Of a stretch of DNA of 64,000 nucleotides, positions 26,791 through 35,422 are shown piece by piece. The number at the start of each line of letters is the position of its first letter. Positions within the stretch are counted from its first letter, which is position 1. A program made the position numbers and the translations under genes. The notes under the pieces were generated by a model that was not told where the DNA came from, did not search any database, and worked only from the letters and a program-made list of their open reading frames with translations. Origin of the DNA: Gallionella sp. (GTDB lineage Bacteria > Pseudomonadota > Gammaproteobacteria > Burkholderiales > Gallionellaceae); the NCBI GenBank assembly GCA_017880865.1, contig JADGRL010000013.1, positions 1 to 64,000 on the forward strand. The letters are read 5' to 3'.

Positions 26791-28361
26791 CAGAAAATAA
26801 CCTCGCGATTCAAGATCATCGCGGGATCGGCACGGCGTTTCATCGCCAGGTGACGATCCACCACTTCGTCGCCAAACACGCGCCGGATATAGCCTTTCAT
26901 CATGCCGCCGAAGCGGTAATAACTGCCGCCCAGCTCGACGCCGATATCGTAAATCGCATTCTTGAACGATTGCAAATGATCGCGGCTGTATACATGTCCA
27001 TCGATCATCGGCTCGAACTCGCAACCGTAGGCCCATCCTTCGGCATCGGACGGAATGCACGACATTTCGTAATGCGGCTTATGCTCGGGACGCAGCTTGA
27101 TGCCGACCAGATACAGCGTGTAGTGCGGAAAGTATTTTCGGCAAACCTGGTTGCCGCGCTCCACCGCCTCGACGAACTTATCCGCTGAAGTCGCGAGATC
27201 GGGAATCACCATCTGTTTGCTGCCCCAGAATTTCCACACCGCGCGCGAAAACACCACGGTGCGATCATGCATCAGGCCGTCGCGCAGATACTCGGAGCGG
27301 CGAAACTCGGGAAATATATCGCGCTTGCGTTTGAACAAAAACCACGCCTCACCCAGCTTCCACGGACGCAATGCGTAGCGCAGCGCCATGCGCAACGCAA
27401 AGCCGAATTCGCCATGACCGCGCAATTTCGGTTGCCAGTTCGCTTTGAATGCGGCTTCGCGCTCATCGGAATCGAAGGCCACCAGCAGGTTCACCGCGCA
27501 ATCCATGATCGTCAGGATGCCCGAATAATCGCTGGCATCGTTCCGGTTCAGCAACTGCATATCTTCGATCGCGGTTCGCAACGAGTCGTAATAAAAATAA
27601 TGCATACGCAGCGGCGTGTAGCGGCGGATTTTCAGCGTGGCTTCGGTAATCACGCCGAACTGACCGTAGCCTAAAATTACGCGTTGAAACAGTTCGGCGT
27701 TGTGCGTATCAGAACACTCGACGATGTCGCCGGTCGGGGTGACCACCTGCAACGCCAGCGCCTGATCGGCGCTGCAACCCAGGCGCGGCGAATTCACGTC
27801 TATGCCGCCCACACCCAGCGTACCGCCGACCGAGGAAGTCAGGTTCAGCGGCGCGGAAAGATAATCCATATTCACGCGGCGCAATTCCTCGGCCAGGCTG
27901 TGCCAGAAAATCCCGGCTTCGGTGCGCACCGTCAGCGCTTCGGTGTCGATGTGCAACACGCGGCTCATGCCGGTCATATCGAGCAACACGCCGCCGAACG
28001 CGACCGACTCGCCCTCGGTGGTCAGCCCGCCGCCGCGCACCGTGACCGGCACGCGGTGCTGTTGCGCGGCCTTGAGCAATAAAGACACCTGCACCGCACT
28101 GCGCGCGATCACGACGCCATGCGGCAAGCCATAAGCGGTGCCGCCCGCATCGGTGGCAAAGGTGCCGCGCGCGGCAACGCTCTCGCGCAACTCGATGCCG
28201 AAGTCGCACAACGCAGCGGCGAATGCAGACCAGCTTTCACCTTTCCAGCGGCTGGGGTTGGTCTGCTGGCGCTTGATGTCGATCAGGGAATCGGGGCCAA
28301 CATGGCAAGGGCCTATCGTGCCGTGTTCAATTGAAGTGCGTTCGGAAGTTGCTGTGGTCAT
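26790..28361 (-). CDS. PCMH-type FAD-linked oxidoreductase
   Basis: A 523-residue flavoprotein of the FAD-binding PCMH (vanillyl-alcohol oxidase) fold. The FAD region shows VPVTVRGGGLTTEGESVAF, SSVGGTLGVGGIDVNSPRLG and LGYGQFGVITEATLKIRR. Relatives include cytokinin dehydrogenases and DHCR24-type sterol reductases. The start at 28361 is the first ATG outside rimO; an earlier one at 28400 would overlap the end of that gene. No clear ribosome-binding site is visible. It heads the Fe-S and geranylgeranyl-reductase-like genes, with which it forms a tight minus-strand cluster. Confidence 0.85.
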   Translation of the reverse strand: MTTATSERTSIEHGTIGPCHVGPDSLIDIKRQQTNPSRWKGESWSAFAAALCDFGIELRESVAARGTFATDAGGTAYGLPHGVVIARSAVQVSLLLKAAQQHRVPVTVRGGGLTTEGESVAFGGVLLDMTGMSRVLHIDTEALTVRTEAGIFWHSLAEELRRVNMDYLSAPLNLTSSVGGTLGVGGIDVNSPRLGCSADQALALQVVTPTGDIVECSDTHNAELFQRVILGYGQFGVITEATLKIRRYTPLRMHYFYYDSLRTAIEDMQLLNRNDASDYSGILTIMDCAVNLLVAFDSDEREAAFKANWQPKLRGHGEFGFALRMALRYALRPWKLGEAWFLFKRKRDIFPEFRRSEYLRDGLMHDRTVVFSRAVWKFWGSKQMVIPDLATSADKFVEAVERGNQVCRKYFPHYTLYLVGIKLRPEHKPHYEMSCIPSDAEGWAYGCEFEPMIDGHVYSRDHLQSFKNAIYDIGVELGGSYYRFGGMMKGYIRRVFGDEVVDRHLAMKRRADPAMILNREVIF

Positions 28362-28378
28362 AGTATACAATTTAAATA

Positions 28379-29704
28379 TTACGAAACGATCTCCGCCCAC
28401 AGATCATGTTCATCGGAATCGATGATTTTCACATCGACGAAATCGCCAACCTTTAACTGCGAACCGTTTTCGATATACACCTGGCCGTCGATCTCAGGCG
28501 CGTCTGCCGAGCTGCGCGCAACCGCGCCATCAATGTCCACCTCGTCCACCAGCACGGTGATGGTCCGGCCGATCTTGCGCTTCAAACGTGCTTCGCTGAT
28601 TTCCTCCTGCAGCAGCATCAGGCGCGCGAGGCGTTCCTGTTGCACTTCGGGCGGCACATGGTCAGGCAAGTCGTTGGCGGCTGCCCCTTCCACCGGCGAA
28701 TAGGCGAATGCACCGACGCGATCCAGTTGCGCCTGCCTCAGAAAATCCAGCAGCTCCTCGAATTCGGCTTCGGTCTCGCCGGGGAAGCCGACGATGAAAG
28801 TGCTGCGCAGCGTCAGGTCAGGGCAAATCTCGCGCCACTGTTTGATGCGTTGCAATACGTTGTCGCTGCTGCCGGGGCGCTTCATCAATTTCAGGATGCG
28901 CTGATTGGCGTGCTGGAACGGGATGTCCAGATAGGGCAATATTTTTCCCTGCGCCATCAGCGGAATCAATTCGTCCACGTGCGGATAGGGGTAGACGTAA
29001 TGCATGCGCACCCATACGCCTAATTCACCCAGCGCCGCTGCCAGTTCGGTCATCCTGGTCTTGAGCGGCCTGCCGCCCCAGAAGCCGGTGCGGTATTTTA
29101 CGTCCACGCCATAGGCGGAAGTGTCCTGCGAAATTACTAATAATTCTTTGACGCCAGCGTCGACCAGCCTGCGCGCCTCTTCCATCACGTCGCCGACCGG
29201 GCGGCTGACCAGATCGCCACGCAGACTGGGAATGATGCAGAAGGTGCAGCGATGGTTGCAGCCTTCTGAAATTTTCACGTAAGCATAATGCTTGGGCGTG
29301 AGGCGGATGCCCTGCGGCGGCACCAGGTCGGCGTATGGGTCGTGAAGTCGCGGCAAGTGTAAATGCACGGCTGCCATCACTTCGTCGGTGGCGTGCGGGC
29401 CGGTCACGGCGAGCACTTTGGGATGCGCCAGTTTCACCACATCGCCCTTCGCGCCGAGACAACCGGTGACGATGACTTTGCCGTTCTCGGCCAGTGCTTC
29501 GCCGATCGCATCCAACGATTCTTCGACTGCGCTGTCGATGAAACCGCAGGTGTTGACCACCACCAGATCGGCGTCCTTGTAGCTGCCGGAAATCACATAA
29601 CCCTCGGCGCGCAGACGGGTGAGGATATGTTCCGAATCGACGGTGGCCTTGGGACAACCCAGCGAGACAAAGCCGACGCGCGGCGGAGTGTGTTGCTTGC
29701 TCAT
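28379..29704 (-). CDS. rimO: ribosomal protein S12 methylthiotransferase RimO
   Basis: A 441-residue radical SAM enzyme that adds a methylthio group to the conserved aspartate of ribosomal protein S12. The N-terminal UPF0004 domain has [16 protein letters not shown] with its conserved Cys and further cluster cysteines at VNTCGF and VTGCLG. The radical SAM motif is CNHRCTFC and a C-terminal TRAM domain follows. The length equals the E. coli protein. It is separated by only 17 nt from the PCMH flavoprotein gene and may share its transcript. Confidence 0.96.
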   Translation of the reverse strand: MSKQHTPPRVGFVSLGCPKATVDSEHILTRLRAEGYVISGSYKDADLVVVNTCGFIDSAVEESLDAIGEALAENGKVIVTGCLGAKGDVVKLAHPKVLAVTGPHATDEVMAAVHLHLPRLHDPYADLVPPQGIRLTPKHYAYVKISEGCNHRCTFCIIPSLRGDLVSRPVGDVMEEARRLVDAGVKELLVISQDTSAYGVDVKYRTGFWGGRPLKTRMTELAAALGELGVWVRMHYVYPYPHVDELIPLMAQGKILPYLDIPFQHANQRILKLMKRPGSSDNVLQRIKQWREICPDLTLRSTFIVGFPGETEAEFEELLDFLRQAQLDRVGAFAYSPVEGAAANDLPDHVPPEVQQERLARLMLLQEEISEARLKRKIGRTITVLVDEVDIDGAVARSSADAPEIDGQVYIENGSQLKVGDFVDVKIIDSDEHDLWAEIVS

Positions 29705-29755
29705 TTATAAAACCTCAACTTGAATGTAAAACGCCATCCCGTTCAATGGGTGGTA

Positions 29756-29820
29756 GGGGCGCGATTCATCGTGCCCGACTTTAATGCATGAACAGTTCAG
29801 GGCGCGATGAATCGCGCCCC
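29756..29820. repeat. long inverted repeat, second REP-like type
   Basis: The arm at 29756-29776 begins GGGGCGCGATTCATCG and is matched at 29800-29820 by the reverse complement, which ends in CGCGCCCC, with one mismatch over 21 bp. The loop is 23 nt. The sequence differs from the palindrome at 8118. It lies in the 126-nt gap between the ZIP transporter and rimO, both on the minus strand, and may act as a terminator or mRNA stabiliser for the transporter transcript's surroundings. Confidence 0.8.
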
Positions 29821-29830
29821 CAGAGATTTC

Positions 29831-30622
29831 TTATTTCGACATCAGCATTTCCAGCAACCCGCCCACCGTCGCGACACCCAGCACGATCAGCCCGACCTGC
29901 TCCAGCGTGTCGCGCAACTGGGCGCGTTTGTGCAGGCCGGGGATCAGGTCGGCCACCGCAACATAAATCATGCTCGCCGCCGCCAGTGCCAGCAACGACG
30001 GTATCCACGATTGCATGGTCTGCAAGGTGTAGTAACCCAGCACGCCGCCCGCCACCGAGGCGAAACTGGAAATCAGATTCAACTGGAATGCCCGGGTCTT
30101 GCTGTAACCGGAATGCAGCAGAATCGCGAAGTCGCCGACTTCCTGCGGAATCTCGTGGGCGATGATCGCCAGCGCGGTGACGACGCCCAGATGCCAATCG
30201 GTCAGGAAAGCCGCCGCGATGATGACGCCGTCCACGAAGTTGTGAAAAGTATCGCCGACCATGATCATCATGCCGCTGCGCCCATGATCCCCGTGACCAT
30301 GAGTATGTTCGGATTCGAGCAATTCATGCGCCTCGCAATGTTCATGGTGGCAGTGCCGCCACAGCACCAGTTTTTCCAGAACAAAAAACAGCAGGATGCC
30401 GAACAGCACCGTGCCGCTCAGCACGGCGACGTTGTGCGTGAGCCTGATCGCCTCTGGCAGGATATCGAGGAACACCGCGCCGAGCAGCGCGCCGATCGCA
30501 TAGCTCACCATCGCGTGGAGGTAATGCTGCGCACGTGGGTTGAGCGCGAACGCCGCCGCACACACCACGCTCAATGCGCCGCCTGCGATACTGGCGGTGA
30601 TGATCCACAGCAAAACGCTCAT
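29831..30622 (-). CDS. ZIP-family divalent metal transporter
   Basis: A 263-residue inner-membrane transporter of the ZIP/GufA type, about eight helices. The metal-binding helices show VGDTFHNFVDGVIIAAAF and ALAIIAHEIPQEVGDFAILL, with the conserved His, Asn and Glu residues. A His-rich loop lies between helices 3 and 4 (HCHHEHCEAHEL, then SEHTHGHGDHG). It probably imports zinc or iron; which one cannot be read from sequence. No Fur or Zur site was recognised upstream. Confidence 0.9.
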   Translation of the reverse strand: MSVLLWIITASIAGGALSVVCAAAFALNPRAQHYLHAMVSYAIGALLGAVFLDILPEAIRLTHNVAVLSGTVLFGILLFFVLEKLVLWRHCHHEHCEAHELLESEHTHGHGDHGRSGMMIMVGDTFHNFVDGVIIAAAFLTDWHLGVVTALAIIAHEIPQEVGDFAILLHSGYSKTRAFQLNLISSFASVAGGVLGYYTLQTMQSWIPSLLALAAASMIYVAVADLIPGLHKRAQLRDTLEQVGLIVLGVATVGGLLEMLMSK

Positions 30623-30699
30623 CGGGATTTATTCAGAAATCAAAGGACGCGGATTATATCACCCGCCGTACCCGCAAGGATTATGCCGCAAGACGCTGC

Positions 30700-31623
30700 C
30701 TAGATCTCCCTGACTGCACGATTCCCCGCCCTGCTTGAGAATCTGATCATGCAGTTTTGTACTTCGATCTCGACCTTTGCCGGCCTTCCTCCGTACACGC
30801 TGCTCTTTAACCAAACAACTTCAGCCTTGATCGCCTCATCCCCCGTCACGGTGGTGTGCCAGCATTTTTTTTCGCCGTCCCATCGATATGCCCGGGCCTT
30901 GAGCGTATCCTTGGTCTCAAAAGGCGATCCAGTCGCATAGACCTTATAGCTTTTCTGACCCAGACTATTCAATATGGATTTCAGAACCAATTCGCCAGAT
31001 TTTGGGAGTGGTTGCTGGAGTATCTCTAACAGGGCGAAACAATCCACCTCCGCCCGATGCGCATCATAGAAAAATCCGTATTGGTAAGCGATGTAATCGA
31101 GCTTGGCTGATCCAATGCCTTCACCATTCCAATCGACCTGGGCAAAAGAACACCCCCACGGCAGCGACTCAAAAATGGGCAAACGTTTTTCAAGAAAGAC
31201 CCGATCGAACTTGGAGTTGTGCGCGATAACCAAACTGACGCCCTCCAGAAACTGCGCCACGCTTGCATCATCTATTCGCTTCCCGGCAACCATTTCATCG
31301 GTAATACCGTGCACGGCCGTTGATTCTGGTGGTACGGGGAAGCCCGGGTCTTCCAGTTGATCGAATGATTCCAGGATTCGGTACGCGCTGCCGGTTTGGG
31401 GATCGTACTCGAACAGGATCATTCCGAGCTCGATGATTGCGTCCTTATCGGGATTGGTGCCCGTCGTTTCCGTATCGACAATGAGGCCTTTCGACAAGAC
31501 TCGGCCATCGTTCTCGGCAAATGCTTTACGGGTTGATATTCTACGAATGACCTTGTAGTCGGGATGTGCGTCCAACAGCCGTTTTGCATCGGCGGTGGCC
31601 GGGTCGTTGAGTATGCTCGACAT
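30700..31623 (-). CDS. DnaQ-like 3'-5' exonuclease
   Basis: A 307-residue protein with a DEDDh exonuclease domain. Exo I is LIVDTETTGTNP, Exo II is VIAHNSKFDRVFL and Exo III is DAHRAEVDCFALLEIL. The N-terminal 45 residues and the C-terminal 80 residues (around YRWDGEKKCWHTTV) do not belong to the core; the latter is also seen after exonuclease domains in other bacterial proteins. It could trim DNA or RNA. A 6-bp hairpin at 31641-31658 stands just upstream of the start, with no clear ribosome-binding site. Confidence 0.85.
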   Translation of the reverse strand: MSSILNDPATADAKRLLDAHPDYKVIRRISTRKAFAENDGRVLSKGLIVDTETTGTNPDKDAIIELGMILFEYDPQTGSAYRILESFDQLEDPGFPVPPESTAVHGITDEMVAGKRIDDASVAQFLEGVSLVIAHNSKFDRVFLEKRLPIFESLPWGCSFAQVDWNGEGIGSAKLDYIAYQYGFFYDAHRAEVDCFALLEILQQPLPKSGELVLKSILNSLGQKSYKVYATGSPFETKDTLKARAYRWDGEKKCWHTTVTGDEAIKAEVVWLKSSVYGGRPAKVEIEVQNCMIRFSSRAGNRAVREI

Positions 31624-31750
31624 CGCGTTATTGAGTGTATCCGGGTGAAATGACCCGGACGAATGATGGCACGTCGATCATGTCTCTGTGAACCAATATT
31701 TTCCTTCCGTCCTTACGCAGATGGGTAAGTTCGTGACCGTCTGCCAGAAA

Positions 31751-31776
31751 AAATCCGAACCTGCCCCCTTTAACTT
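31751..31776. repeat. short dispersed repeat, copy 2
   Basis: AAATCCGAACCTGCCCCCTT plus TAACTT is the partner of the element at 17244. The mismatches are concentrated in three positions of the first half and one near the end. Both copies lie at edges of AT-rich segments in gaps between genes. Confidence 0.5.
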
Positions 31777-31786
31777 CCAAGAAAAG

Positions 31787-31832
31787 AAGCCACTCGCTTC
31801 CAAAAAACTAGAGGGAGTGGCTTTTTATTTTT
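31787..31832. terminator. Rho-independent terminator, probably bidirectional
   Basis: AAGCCACTC (31787-31795) pairs with GAGTGGCTT (31815-31823) and is followed by a T-rich run on the plus strand. Read on the minus strand the same stem is followed by TCTTTTCTT. It is well placed to end the transcript of the minus-strand membrane protein gene starting at 32766. Confidence 0.65.
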
Positions 31833-32013
31833 GAATTTGAAGAAAAGTTATAGAGAGGTCATGCTATATAGCTAGACCCAAAGTTTCGGGATTATGCCGC
31901 CGTAACCAGCGACTTGATCGCCGTCTTTTGGCGGCCTAGTCGAATGGCTAGTAGTTTCATCATTGCATCAGCTAAGCCTGAATCGTCAGATCAATTTATG
32001 CTTGTAGTTCTAA

Positions 32014-32766
32014 TCACTGCCTGGGCCTCAGGATGAGTTTCCCCACTTGATGTTGAGCTGGATCGTAATCAAGGTCACCCTCTGACTGTGCATGCCATGC
32101 CATCACATATGCGTGTGGCTCCACGCTTGCATGTATCCAGTTCTTGGCAACTTTCATCATTGGTTTAACCAATCGGCTGATGAGGCTGGCGTAAACGACT
32201 CGACTTGGAAATGTAACTGATCCATCGTGTTCGGTGCGACGATCCTCTTCATGGTCCTCTTGTTCGAGACCGTAGTGTTGCCAAGTCTGACGAACGTGAG
32301 CATTTGGTATTAGTTGACCAGATAAATCGGTGACTATGATTTTCCATTGCGGTACGACGGTCGATGGATAGGGCAGCAACACTAAGATTAAGATGGTCAC
32401 AATAATTGCGAGGGCTGAGTAAAATCGCTTCCTACCGCCCGGCTCAAATCGCTGACGAGTATAGAGCAGCAGTTGCCGTGAAACCTCAATGAGTACAACT
32501 ACACAGAGGAACCACACGAACCAAGAAAATCCGGTAATCGTAAGCCAAGCAAAGATACCGCTCTCTGATTCAAAGAGAGTCGACGTGGAGGTAATGACGA
32601 GCGTCCAGCCGGGGAGTTCGAGATAAAAGTCGAAAAGTTGAGCGAACTCACGCACGCTCGGAATCTGCATCGCCTCTTTGAGAGCAAACATCGCAATAAG
32701 ACTGAGGATACCCGCGACAAGATACCAACGAGGGCGTGTAGAGGACAGCGATCTAATATTTATCAT
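32014..32766 (-). CDS. membrane protein with C-terminal beta-domain, unknown
   Basis: A 250-residue protein with three hydrophobic helices near residues 14-33, 70-93 and 113-132, followed by a soluble part of about 115 residues. The soluble part starts WKIIVTDLSGQLIPNAHVRQ, which resembles carboxypeptidase regulatory-like (Ig-type) domains, with a later EHDGSVTFPSR. I cannot name a function. The DNA is more AT-rich than its neighbours and the gene is flanked by the mobile-element scar region, so it may be imported. Confidence 0.6.
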   Translation of the reverse strand: MINIRSLSSTRPRWYLVAGILSLIAMFALKEAMQIPSVREFAQLFDFYLELPGWTLVITSTSTLFESESGIFAWLTITGFSWFVWFLCVVVLIEVSRQLLLYTRQRFEPGGRKRFYSALAIIVTILILVLLPYPSTVVPQWKIIVTDLSGQLIPNAHVRQTWQHYGLEQEDHEEDRRTEHDGSVTFPSRVVYASLISRLVKPMMKVAKNWIHASVEPHAYVMAWHAQSEGDLDYDPAQHQVGKLILRPRQ

Positions 32767-32845
32767 GAAATTCCCAGCGGACTAAAAGTTTAGTCTAAAT
32801 TTGCCAAAATGTTTTGATAAGACGAATGCTCAAAATGCTAAGTTG

Positions 32846-33616
32846 TTATTCGATCCAGATGAACGTACCCATGCGCCCAGTCACGCCGTCGCGGCGGTAG
32901 GAAAAAAAACGCTCGGCATCGCGGTAAGTGCAATAGTCGCCACCGTAAATCTGCGTGATGCCCAGCGCGTTCAGACGCAGACGCGCCAAGGCGTAGATGT
33001 CGGCCAGCCATTTCCCGTGCTGACTTGGCATGAATGCCGCTGCGGCTTGCGGGTCGGCGTCCACAAACAGGACGCGCACTTCATCACCGACTTCAAACGC
33101 CTGCTGACTGATCGCAGGTCCCAGCCACGCCATCATATTTTGCGGTGCGACGTTCATCGCCTGCACGGTGGCCTCTATCACTCCGGCGGCCAAGCCTTTC
33201 CAGCCCGCGTGTGCTGCGCCGACCGCGCTGCCTTGCGCATCGCACAACAACACCGGCAGGCAATCGGCGGTCATCACGACGCATACCGCCGCGCGTTGCC
33301 GCGCGATGCAGGCATCGGCCTGAGGTCGGCAACTCGCGCTGTCAGCAATGGCGACGACGGTGCCGTGAACTTGTTCCAGCCATACCGGTTCGCTGGGCAG
33401 CAGCGTGTTGAGCGACATGCGGTTGCGCGCAACAGTTAAGGGCGCATCGCCGACATGGTCGCCAAGATTGAGGCTGTCGTAGGGCTTGCAGCTTGTGCCG
33501 CCCAGGCGCGTGGTCTGCAGGGCTTTGACATGGGCGGGAGCGGGCCAGTCGGGGATGATCAAATGGCCGGGAATATTCGAATGAACAGAAATATTCAAAT
33601 GATCATGCTGGCTCAT
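32846..33616 (-). CDS. pgeF: PgeF/YfiH-type multicopper (laccase-domain) protein
   Basis: A 256-residue protein of the DUF152/YfiH family, known in E. coli as the peptidoglycan editing factor that removes wrongly incorporated L-serine precursors; homologues were also called polyphenol oxidases. Signature blocks are SLNLGDHVGD, MTADCLPVLLCD and AAHAGWKGLAAGVIEA. The start at 33616 lies 14 nt inside the 3' end of rluD. The pairing rluD-pgeF is a common proteobacterial arrangement, which supports the call. Confidence 0.9.
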   Translation of the reverse strand: MSQHDHLNISVHSNIPGHLIIPDWPAPAHVKALQTTRLGGTSCKPYDSLNLGDHVGDAPLTVARNRMSLNTLLPSEPVWLEQVHGTVVAIADSASCRPQADACIARQRAAVCVVMTADCLPVLLCDAQGSAVGAAHAGWKGLAAGVIEATVQAMNVAPQNMMAWLGPAISQQAFEVGDEVRVLFVDADPQAAAAFMPSQHGKWLADIYALARLRLNALGITQIYGGDYCTYRDAERFFSYRRDGVTGRMGTFIWIE

Positions 33617-34598
33617 CCGCAATCGCCTTGATCTGTCGCAGCAATTCCACCATATCCTGCGGCAACGGAACATGCCATTCCATCAGCTCACCGGTCACAG
33701 GATGCTCCAGCCCCAGACGGGTGGCGTGCAGTGCTTGCCTTGGAAAACTGCTCAGCAATTCACGCAGTTTCGGCACGCATTTTTGCGGGCCTTTGAGGTA
33801 CACGCTGTCGCCCACCAGCGGATGGCCGATATAGGTCAGATGCACGCGGATCTGGTGGGTGCGTCCGGTTTCCAGACGGCAGCGCAGCAAGGTGCAGCTC
33901 GGGAATTTTCTTTCGATCTGATAATGCGTGACCGCAGGTTTGCCTTTTTCCACGACGGCCATCTTGACGCGCTGGGTGGGATGACGACCGATCGGCGCGT
34001 CCACCTTGCCGGCTCGGGTCAACTCGCCATGCACCAGTGCCAGATATTCGCGCTGCACGGTGCGCGCCTCCAACTGACGCACCAGCGCGGTTTGCGCGGG
34101 AATCGTTTTGGCGACCACCAGCAAGCCGCTGGTGTCTTTGTCCAGCCGATGCACGATGCCGGCGCGCGGTACCTCCGCCAATTGCGGTGCGTAATGCAAC
34201 AGCGCGTTGAGCAACGTGCCTTCCCAGTTGCCGCTACCCGGATGCACCACCAGCCCGACCGGCTTGTTGATCACCAGCAGCGCATCGTCTTCATAAACGA
34301 TGTCGAGCGCGATGTCTTCGGCCAGATAGGGCTGCTCAGTCGGATGGGATTGTGGAAACACTTCCAGCTTTTCGCCGCCCCAGACTTTTTGTTTGGTCGT
34401 GGCAAACTCGCCATCCACCTTGACTTGCTGCCCGGTGATCCATTCCTGCAATCGGCTGCGCGAATACTCGGGAAAAAATTTGACCAAGGCCTGATCAAGG
34501 CGCAGTCCGGCATATTCATCGGGGACGGTGAAATGCTCCGGTTCGGTGAGGGAGGGGTTTGCGCTATAATCGCGCAAAATATTTTCTGGATTTGTCAT
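33603..34598 (-). CDS. rluD: 23S rRNA pseudouridine synthase RluD
   Basis: A 331-residue pseudouridine synthase that modifies helix 69 of 23S rRNA. An N-terminal S4 domain shows GLRLDQALVKFFPEYSRSRL, and the catalytic Asp lies in HRLDKDTSGLLVVAK. The frame is open for 46 more codons upstream, but the family starts about 20 residues before the S4 domain, and AGGG stands close to the ATG at 34598. This start overlaps the divergent bamD start codon (both within CATG). Confidence 0.93.
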   Translation of the reverse strand: MTNPENILRDYSANPSLTEPEHFTVPDEYAGLRLDQALVKFFPEYSRSRLQEWITGQQVKVDGEFATTKQKVWGGEKLEVFPQSHPTEQPYLAEDIALDIVYEDDALLVINKPVGLVVHPGSGNWEGTLLNALLHYAPQLAEVPRAGIVHRLDKDTSGLLVVAKTIPAQTALVRQLEARTVQREYLALVHGELTRAGKVDAPIGRHPTQRVKMAVVEKGKPAVTHYQIERKFPSCTLLRCRLETGRTHQIRVHLTYIGHPLVGDSVYLKGPQKCVPKLRELLSSFPRQALHATRLGLEHPVTGELMEWHVPLPQDMVELLRQIKAIADEPA

Positions 34599-35370
34599 GC
34601 GCCCTATTTTAGCCGTATTTCTGTTGCTTACGTTAATTGCTTGTAGCTCCCATTCGGGACCGGATGCCAACAATCCGGCAAAAACAGCTTCCGTCGAGGT
34701 CATGTATAACGATGCAAAGAAAAGCCTCAACGACAACAGCTATGAGGAAGCCATCAAACAGTTCGAATCCCTGCAATCGCATTACCCTTACGGGAGTTAC
34801 GCGCAGCAGGCGCAGCTCGAAATCGCTTACGCCTATTACAAGCAGAATGAACCCGAATCTGCCATTGCAGCCGCCGATCGCTTCATCAAGCAGTACCCGA
34901 ACAACCCGCATGTGGACTATGCCTACTATGTGAAAGGCCTGGCCAACTTCAATGCCGATATCGGTTTGTTCGGCAGAGTAAGCGGGCAAGATCCCACCGA
35001 GCGCGATCCGAAAGCGGCACAGGATTCGTTTGCCGCATTCAAGGATCTGGTCACGCGCTTCCCCTCCAGCAAGTACGCTGCCGATTCAAGATTGCGCATG
35101 CAATATCTGCTGGACGCGCTGGCGAAATATGAGATCCATGTCGCCAGCTATTACCTGCGTCGTGGCGCGAACATCGCAGCGGTGAACCGCGCCAAGGAAG
35201 TGTTGACGCAATATCCGAATACGCCCGCGATACACGATGCGCTACTGATACTGGTACTAGGCTATGACGCCTTGGGCATGAAGGAACTGCGCGACGATGC
35301 GCAGCGCGTGCTGGACAAGAATTTTCCTCAAGACGCGTCGACCAACAAGAATACAGAGATACCCCGGTAG
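34597..35370 (+). CDS. bamD: outer-membrane assembly lipoprotein BamD
   Basis: A 257-residue essential lipoprotein of the BAM complex, which inserts beta-barrel proteins such as the FadL encoded here. The signal peptide ends in a lipobox LIAC near residue 16. TPR-like helices follow: YNDAKKSLNDNSYEEAIKQF, LEIAYAYYKQNEPESAIAAA and so on. The adjacent rluD gene is divergent, as in E. coli. Its ATG shares two bases with the rluD ATG, so the two leader regions necessarily lie inside the opposite genes. Confidence 0.95.
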   Translation: MRPILAVFLLLTLIACSSHSGPDANNPAKTASVEVMYNDAKKSLNDNSYEEAIKQFESLQSHYPYGSYAQQAQLEIAYAYYKQNEPESAIAAADRFIKQYPNNPHVDYAYYVKGLANFNADIGLFGRVSGQDPTERDPKAAQDSFAAFKDLVTRFPSSKYAADSRLRMQYLLDALAKYEIHVASYYLRRGANIAAVNRAKEVLTQYPNTPAIHDALLILVLGYDALGMKELRDDAQRVLDKNFPQDASTNKNTEIPR

Positions 35371-35422
35371 GGATCATAAAAATAATGCATCTCCCAGCCC
35401 CTAACGTGGAATTTTACCGCGC

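Larger units (their letters stand above)
31624..32013. other. 390-nt gap with repeat copy, short frame remnants and a hairpin
   Basis: No full gene is visible. On the minus strand an open stretch without a good start ends at 31628 and reads, in part, FFLADGHELTHLRKDGRKIL; it could be the end of a lost gene. A second short minus-strand stretch (around 31885-31985) reads LADAMMKLLAIRLGRQKTAI. The gap also contains the second copy of the dispersed repeat and a terminator, both listed separately. The picture is of a decayed mobile-element landing site. Confidence 0.4.
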
